Assembly: GCA_030248195.1 (NCBI GenBank)
Contig: JASAND010008763.1
Coordinates: 1 to 64,000, forward strand
DNA length: 64,000 nt
Direction: 5' to 3'
Source of the DNA: Trissonchulus latispiculum
Lineage: Eukaryota > Nematoda > Enoplea > Enoplida > Ironidae
Each line of letters opens with the position of its first letter. Positions within the stretch are counted from its first letter, which is position 1. The notes below the pieces were generated by a model that saw nothing but the letters and a program-made list of their open reading frames with translations, had not been told where the DNA came from and made no database searches. Position numbers and translations under genes: made by a program. Positions 59,415 to 64,000 of the stretch are shown piece after piece.

Positions 59415-61852
59415 ATTACATCTAGAACGAGAAACTCTAGCTCTGGATTACTGCTTTAAGGACACACATGTTTCTATTGATTATTGGTTCAGTAGTCTAT
59501 TTTAATTCAGCAGTAGTCGGCTATTCAAAATGGTTTCAATTTCAGGTGACAATCTAATCGTGTCTGTCGGCTTTAAGCTTCTGTTCACACTGAAATGTAC
59601 AGTTTAAAGTTAATGTACAGCTAACTGTGGTGGTTTTTCAGTCTCCCAGCGAACGAAGTTTTACTTTCAGTTTCAGTCGAACACGTTATTCGTTGCGCTA
59701 TCTTCATTAGTTGGATTTGTTTAGTTTCAATGCAGTATGCGGAAGCCAAATAGCTATAGTTGCCGTGTCATAACTTCTGTAGGTACATTGTACAGTAATC
59801 TCATTTAGAGCTTATTCAGCCCTCTGTTTTTCTAGAAAATGTGTTAACTTCAGAACAAATGTGATGATAACGAAGACATGATATGATAGGCCTATGTTCA
59901 CCTTATTTAACACCCTTCTTAAATCAGTCGGTGCTTTTATCAACTAGAATTGAACTATCTAATACAGGCTTCGTTTCGTAATCAAAATTTCCGTAACGGT
60001 AAATACGTATCGAAAGGGCTTTAGGACTCGAAACTTGTCAACACAAGAAAAGTTCTAAAAAGCTGCGGTTCCAAGAGTCCTTTGGCCGGTCGAGCCTACG
60101 GGGCCTGCCGCCCGGCTTTGGCTTTCGTCGTCCATCGGGCTCTCTTTTGCGTCAGCCTTGATCGGTCGTTCTCAAACACTACTATCCTGATGTGTGATCA
60201 TTGGGAGACAAGCGTTCGTGTAGGCTAGCAAAGTAAAGGATACGCAGCTACTTGAAAGATGAAGCTGAAACAAACAGAAACAAAGATTTTTTCGGATTTA
60301 AAAACAAAAATAATAACAACAACATAACATAGCGCAACACAAAGCAATCAGTGATTGACCGGAACCGAAATCGGAATCGGACCTAAAGAATTGGTACTAT
60401 AAAATCTGAAATTCTTATAGATTCTATTTTTTCAATTTAGCTGATCGGCAATACTCATAGTTTTTACTGACACTCACAAAACGAAGAAGCATGTATTTCT
60501 TACAGCTTGGATTGTATTTCAGAATGTTTAATCTTATGTAAGGGTTTAAGCATTAAAATAGTAGAAAATTTTATGGTTTTGTCTGCATATTTTGGCTTTA
60601 TACATGTATTTTAGCACAGCTCAGCAAAATTTCTCAAATCGGCTGCATTTGCACCTTTATCCAGAGGCAACTTTACCAAGGCTTTCGTCCCGTCCCACTT
60701 GTCCCAGCACAAAAACGTGGTTGTCCCGAACAGTTTCGTTTGCATTTTTTGAAAAATGTTGTGTTATACAGGTTGGCAGGACACCTAACACAAATCCACT
60801 GCCGATTTATTGATTAGATAACTTGAGAAGAGAATTAGAACTTATTAGTTAAAATTGTAAATCTTAATAAATCAGGGCCGCGTTGCAAAAGACAATAAAT
60901 AATATACAAAGCCTAGGAGCCCGCCTAAGCTCAGGCTAGGAGGCCGTTTAAGATAACTTGGTTTCAAAAGTATTTCCTAAACTTAGGAGATTCCCATTCC
61001 TAACTTTTCTCGTAAGTCAGGGACACCGCCTTCTTAGCTTAGAAGAATTATTTGCAACGGATTTAAGAGGTCTCCTGATTCTCTTTTTGACAGCTCCTAA
61101 ACCTCCTAAGTATCCTCGAAGGACGGCGTCACGGTATCTTCCCGCGCGCAAATCTCCCCCTCCCCGGAAGTTTTGCACCGGTGCAAATCTTCCCCGGTTT
61201 ATCATGCATCGAAATTCATTTTTCAATTTAGCTTTTCGTTAGCTTATATATTGTATGATAAAGTTGTTAGATTGAGCTAACGAAAAGCTGTACAAAAATT
61301 AATCTTAAATTCGTGTTCAACGTTTCTGAAACCCCCTGGAACCAACATTTGAGCAAAACTGGTGGCAAACCTTCTTGAAAATCAAGAACTTAATTTTTTA
61401 AATTTTTAAAAGATTCGTTGAAAGTGCGCACAATCACATTCTCACCAAATTTTAATATAATAAATCAATAATAGACAGATTAAAACTTAAAATTGATTAA
61501 AATATGGAAAAATTTTCAATTTTACCTTGAATTTGCATTTATTTCTAGACGTCTTCCGGTTGGAGGGAGGGGGGTGATGAAGTGCAATTAGGGCTTTGGG
61601 GATCAAGCTTTGGGGTTTCCAAACAGTTTTCTTGCGTTCTTAACCAATTATTATTGCTATTTTACTATGTAAGAATCTAGACTTTGCTTGGTTTCGTTCT
61701 TGGTGTATTTCCTTGTGAGGGCGATCTCAAGTATGGATATGTATTTAAATTCTAAAAGCCTTCTCAAAAGAGTATAGAGGAGTTTATGGAGTTAAGTGCA
61801 ACTGGATTTTGAAATAAAGAGCTAAAGAGGATAAATCCTAGTTTCGAGTTAC
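59415..61852. other. Right-arm intergenic segment, no gene recognised
   Basis: Mirror of 22,549-25,008. The AGCTTTTCGTTAGCT hairpin (61,229-61,290) is better preserved here, with both stems exact. A CACCGGTG block lies at 61,140-61,200. The frames at 60,592, 60,958 and 61,017 do not correspond to conserved proteins in the left arm. Confidence 0.5.
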
Positions 61853-61856
61853 TTAA

Positions 61857-62859
61857 GGTGCTGGTTTCCTGTCGGGTATTTTTGACTCTTACGGCTTTAA
61901 TCCTTTACGCAAAGGGCAAACACTTACGAAATAACCTATTTCTGTGCTCTTTAATATTTTAGGACCAGTCCCGTATTCTTAGGCCAAAAGATAAGAACGT
62001 TTTGGTTTTTGGCCTTAAGCTCCTCGTAGGTAGGCAAGACACGGGATTGGTTGGTATGGCTGGAAAGAGGACTCAAAAATGAACATTTTTGCTCTTACAA
62101 CCTTTGAGCTATCTCCAGTGGTTAAGTCCAGTATAAGCACAAAGCTGTTTTTAGGGTCAAAAATGGCCATTTTCGAGGAAATCAGTTGTTTCAAAATTAC
62201 TGCCACATGTTAAGGACAAAATTGGCTTAGTTATACTCAATCGTTACATCATCCAAATACACATTTTATGAATGCCTATTAGCCGGACTTTATTGCTTTC
62301 AGCTAGAGATTTGGCCGAAAAACCATTTTGGCAAAACTGCGATTATTTTGTTTGGAACATCGATTTCTCAAAAATTACTCGACGGATTCCGGAGATTTTC
62401 GCCAGAATCGAAGTTCGCACTTCTGCGGAGGGACGTTTTTCTTGGTTTGGGCTAAAACGTATTGAGTAGCAAGAAAACTCAATGCGAAGTTGCGAAATTT
62501 CGTGTTACTGTGCATTTGGCCTATTTTCTCGACCGTTAAGACCTGCTGAGCCAAATCCAAAAAACGTCCCTCGGCCCATATATCCTTCATATCGTGGCAC
62601 AAAAATTTGGCCGATTCTTCAGTTTTGAGAAATCGATGTTCAAAAACTTTTGGTCTATATTCATCCTGTTAGATGTCAGCTTGTCAGAAACTTTCAGCTG
62701 CTTTTTTTGCTAATTTTGCCAATTCTGTACGCTCACGTGAATGTACAGATAATAAGCTTTAAAACGATGTATAAAGTTCTTTGCAACTCCCAAAATTGCG
62801 AAAGTTATAGCTTTTCAAAAAATCACCACAAAAGCACTGCACAAAAGGATACCACCACC
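61857..62859. mobile_element. 1.0 kb TTAA element, right-arm copy
   Basis: Mirror of 21,539-22,544. TTAA at 61,853-61,856 is followed by GGTGCTGGTTTCCTGTC, and the far end is AAAGGATACCACCACC followed by TTAA at 62,860. Intact TTAA on both sides in both arms. Confidence 0.8.
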
Positions 62860-63279
62860 TTAAATTAAAATAGCTAAAACTTAAATGTTAATTTTAGCTC
62901 AAATATTGTTTGATTGACATTGATAAATTCATAGTTTATACAGATAAATGAAAGTAAATTCACTAATAACTCTATTAAAGAAACTTTCATTCATGGAGTT
63001 ATAACAAACAACAAATCACTAGTCAATTTTAATCAATGAATTGTATTTATTGCGAAGCTTGTGAATTGTGATAGCTATTCCGGTTTTAGTTGTGCTAGCT
63101 TAGCTTACCATACCAGTCGAAAAACCCATTTGCCCTCAAATGTGAAAGCTAAAGTTTAAAGAAGCATCAGCAAGTTTCAAGTTATGTTTCGATTAAGCTG
63201 CATTTTACAATTTCGAAACTATAAGCCAGAGCTTAGCTAAATCCTCGGTTGCAGTTATTATTGTTAATAACTATGAAAT

Positions 63280-63415
63280 TCTGCCGGTGCAAATCTTCCC
63301 CCCGGGGGAAGATCTGCACCGGTGCAAAACTTCCGGGGGGAAGAATTGCACCGGTGCAAATCTTCAGGGGGGAAGTTTTGCACGGGGAGAAGATTTACAC
63401 CGCGACAGCTGCACC
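63280..63415. repeat. CACCGGTG minisatellite, right-arm copy
   Basis: Alternating TTGCACCGGTGCAAA and GGGGGGAAG/CTTCCCCCC blocks. There are more regular units than in the left-arm mirror at 20,995-21,125. Each unit is a perfect palindrome, so the array can fold into a series of small hairpins. Confidence 0.75.
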
Positions 63416-63812
63416 TAGGAAAACCTTTTGTAACGCGGCCTTGGCAGCAAGCTGTAATACTGTGAACTAGAGAGAAGCTAGTCAGAAATTAAATTCAGAT
63501 CAGTCACTCAAAAATTAACTACCGTTTTACCAAAATTGGAGAATAAAACCGCAACACTGAAAATGAATCTCATTTCAAAGGTGTAGTCCCCTCTATAAGG
63601 GCAATTCTAAACAGTGTCTAGAATAAGATAACATTGTAACAAAAGATTTAAAATCTCTAGGATTACTAAACTTTTCCGCAGGCAATGCGTAAAAATATGC
63701 ATGGTGCCAGTGCCAGAACTGTACCCGTTGTTTATTTCAAACTGCAATAACATCCGTTATTTGGTGTTGCAGGTTTCAAATTGTATAACCAAACTTGACA
63801 CCTAGAGTAGCA

Positions 63813-64000
63813 ATGGACAGTTCATTTCAAAATTCAACAGGCAAAACGGATGCCGCTTTATTTGCCGAAAGAACAGTGCTGAATCTCCTTGGCTTTACTG
63901 AAGGCATGATTACTGTCACATTGAACAGTATAATTATTTTGACCATTGTTTTGACCAAACATCTAAATAAACGAAAAGAGCTGAGATTAGTGAGTGCTCA
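63813..64000 (+). CDS. Srsx-like receptor, N-terminal part (runs off the window)
   Basis: The start ATG is at 63,813, followed by 62 open codons to the window end. The N-terminus has a glycosylation site (NST), then the first membrane segment (LGFTEGMITVTLNSIIILTIVL) and the first inner loop (NKRKELRLVSA). It is the right-arm partner of the broken gene at 19,014-20,599. Here the base missing from the left arm is present, so the frame continues directly into the receptor. The closest intact relative in the window is the 12,017-13,012 gene. Whether it is functional depends on sequence beyond the window. Confidence 0.75.
   Translation, partial: MDSSFQNSTGKTDAALFAERTVLNLLGFTEGMITVTLNSIIILTIVLTKHLNKRKELRLVSA

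Larger units (their letters stand above)
42976..64000. repeat. Right arm of the giant inverted duplication
   Basis: Reverse complement of 20,413-42,944, in order. It lacks the 982 bp TTAA element, keeps the other transposons, carries the PolB relic on the plus strand, and ends with the start of an uninterrupted receptor gene at the window edge. The arm continues past 64,000. Confidence 0.93.

Overview
This is a eukaryotic, almost certainly invertebrate metazoan, window. It is AT-rich and gene-poor. It holds single-exon seven-transmembrane receptor genes of a chemoreceptor-like rhodopsin-class type, whose closest look is the nematode Srsx group. It also holds a tRNA-headed SINE, many TTAA-flanked DNA transposons and a decayed Polinton/Maverick-type DNA polymerase B gene. 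The species cannot be fixed from the sequence; only the animal-level call is firm.

The dominant feature is architectural. From about 20,413 to the end (64,000) the window is one giant inverted duplication. The right arm is the reverse complement of the left arm, and the symmetry point lies at about 42,960 inside a (CGGCT)n pentamer tract with essentially no other spacer. The arms carry, from outside to centre: a GPCR gene, a 1.0 kb TTAA element, the PolB pseudogene with two inserted TIR elements, two further TTAA elements (one with a third nested inside it), and about 8 kb per arm of G-tract-rich repeat cassettes. The arms are diverged and differ by clean events. A 982 bp TTAA element is present only in the left arm, and a frameshift in the GPCR start region is also left-only. 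They are therefore not one molecule read twice, although joining of two haplotypes by the assembler remains possible.

The left 20 kb is layered in the same way. A roughly 6 kb palindrome (1-5,990) carries a GPCR exon in both arms, decayed in one. After it come a palindromic 1.6 kb repeat (10.17-11.76 kb), the one intact receptor gene (12,017-13,012, minus), a 1.17 kb palindrome (14.23-15.41 kb), a small receptor relic (about 16.4 kb) and a broken receptor gene (19,014-20,599, minus). The last is split by a 590 bp TTAA element carrying seven copies of a CATCATATGATG-type palindrome.

The genes do not form a pathway. The receptors are a small local family in different states of decay. The rest is mobile DNA and palindromes at every scale from 56 bp to more than 43 kb. 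Most short open frames here, especially proline-, glycine- or phenylalanine-rich ones, are read through homopolymer tracts and are not genes.
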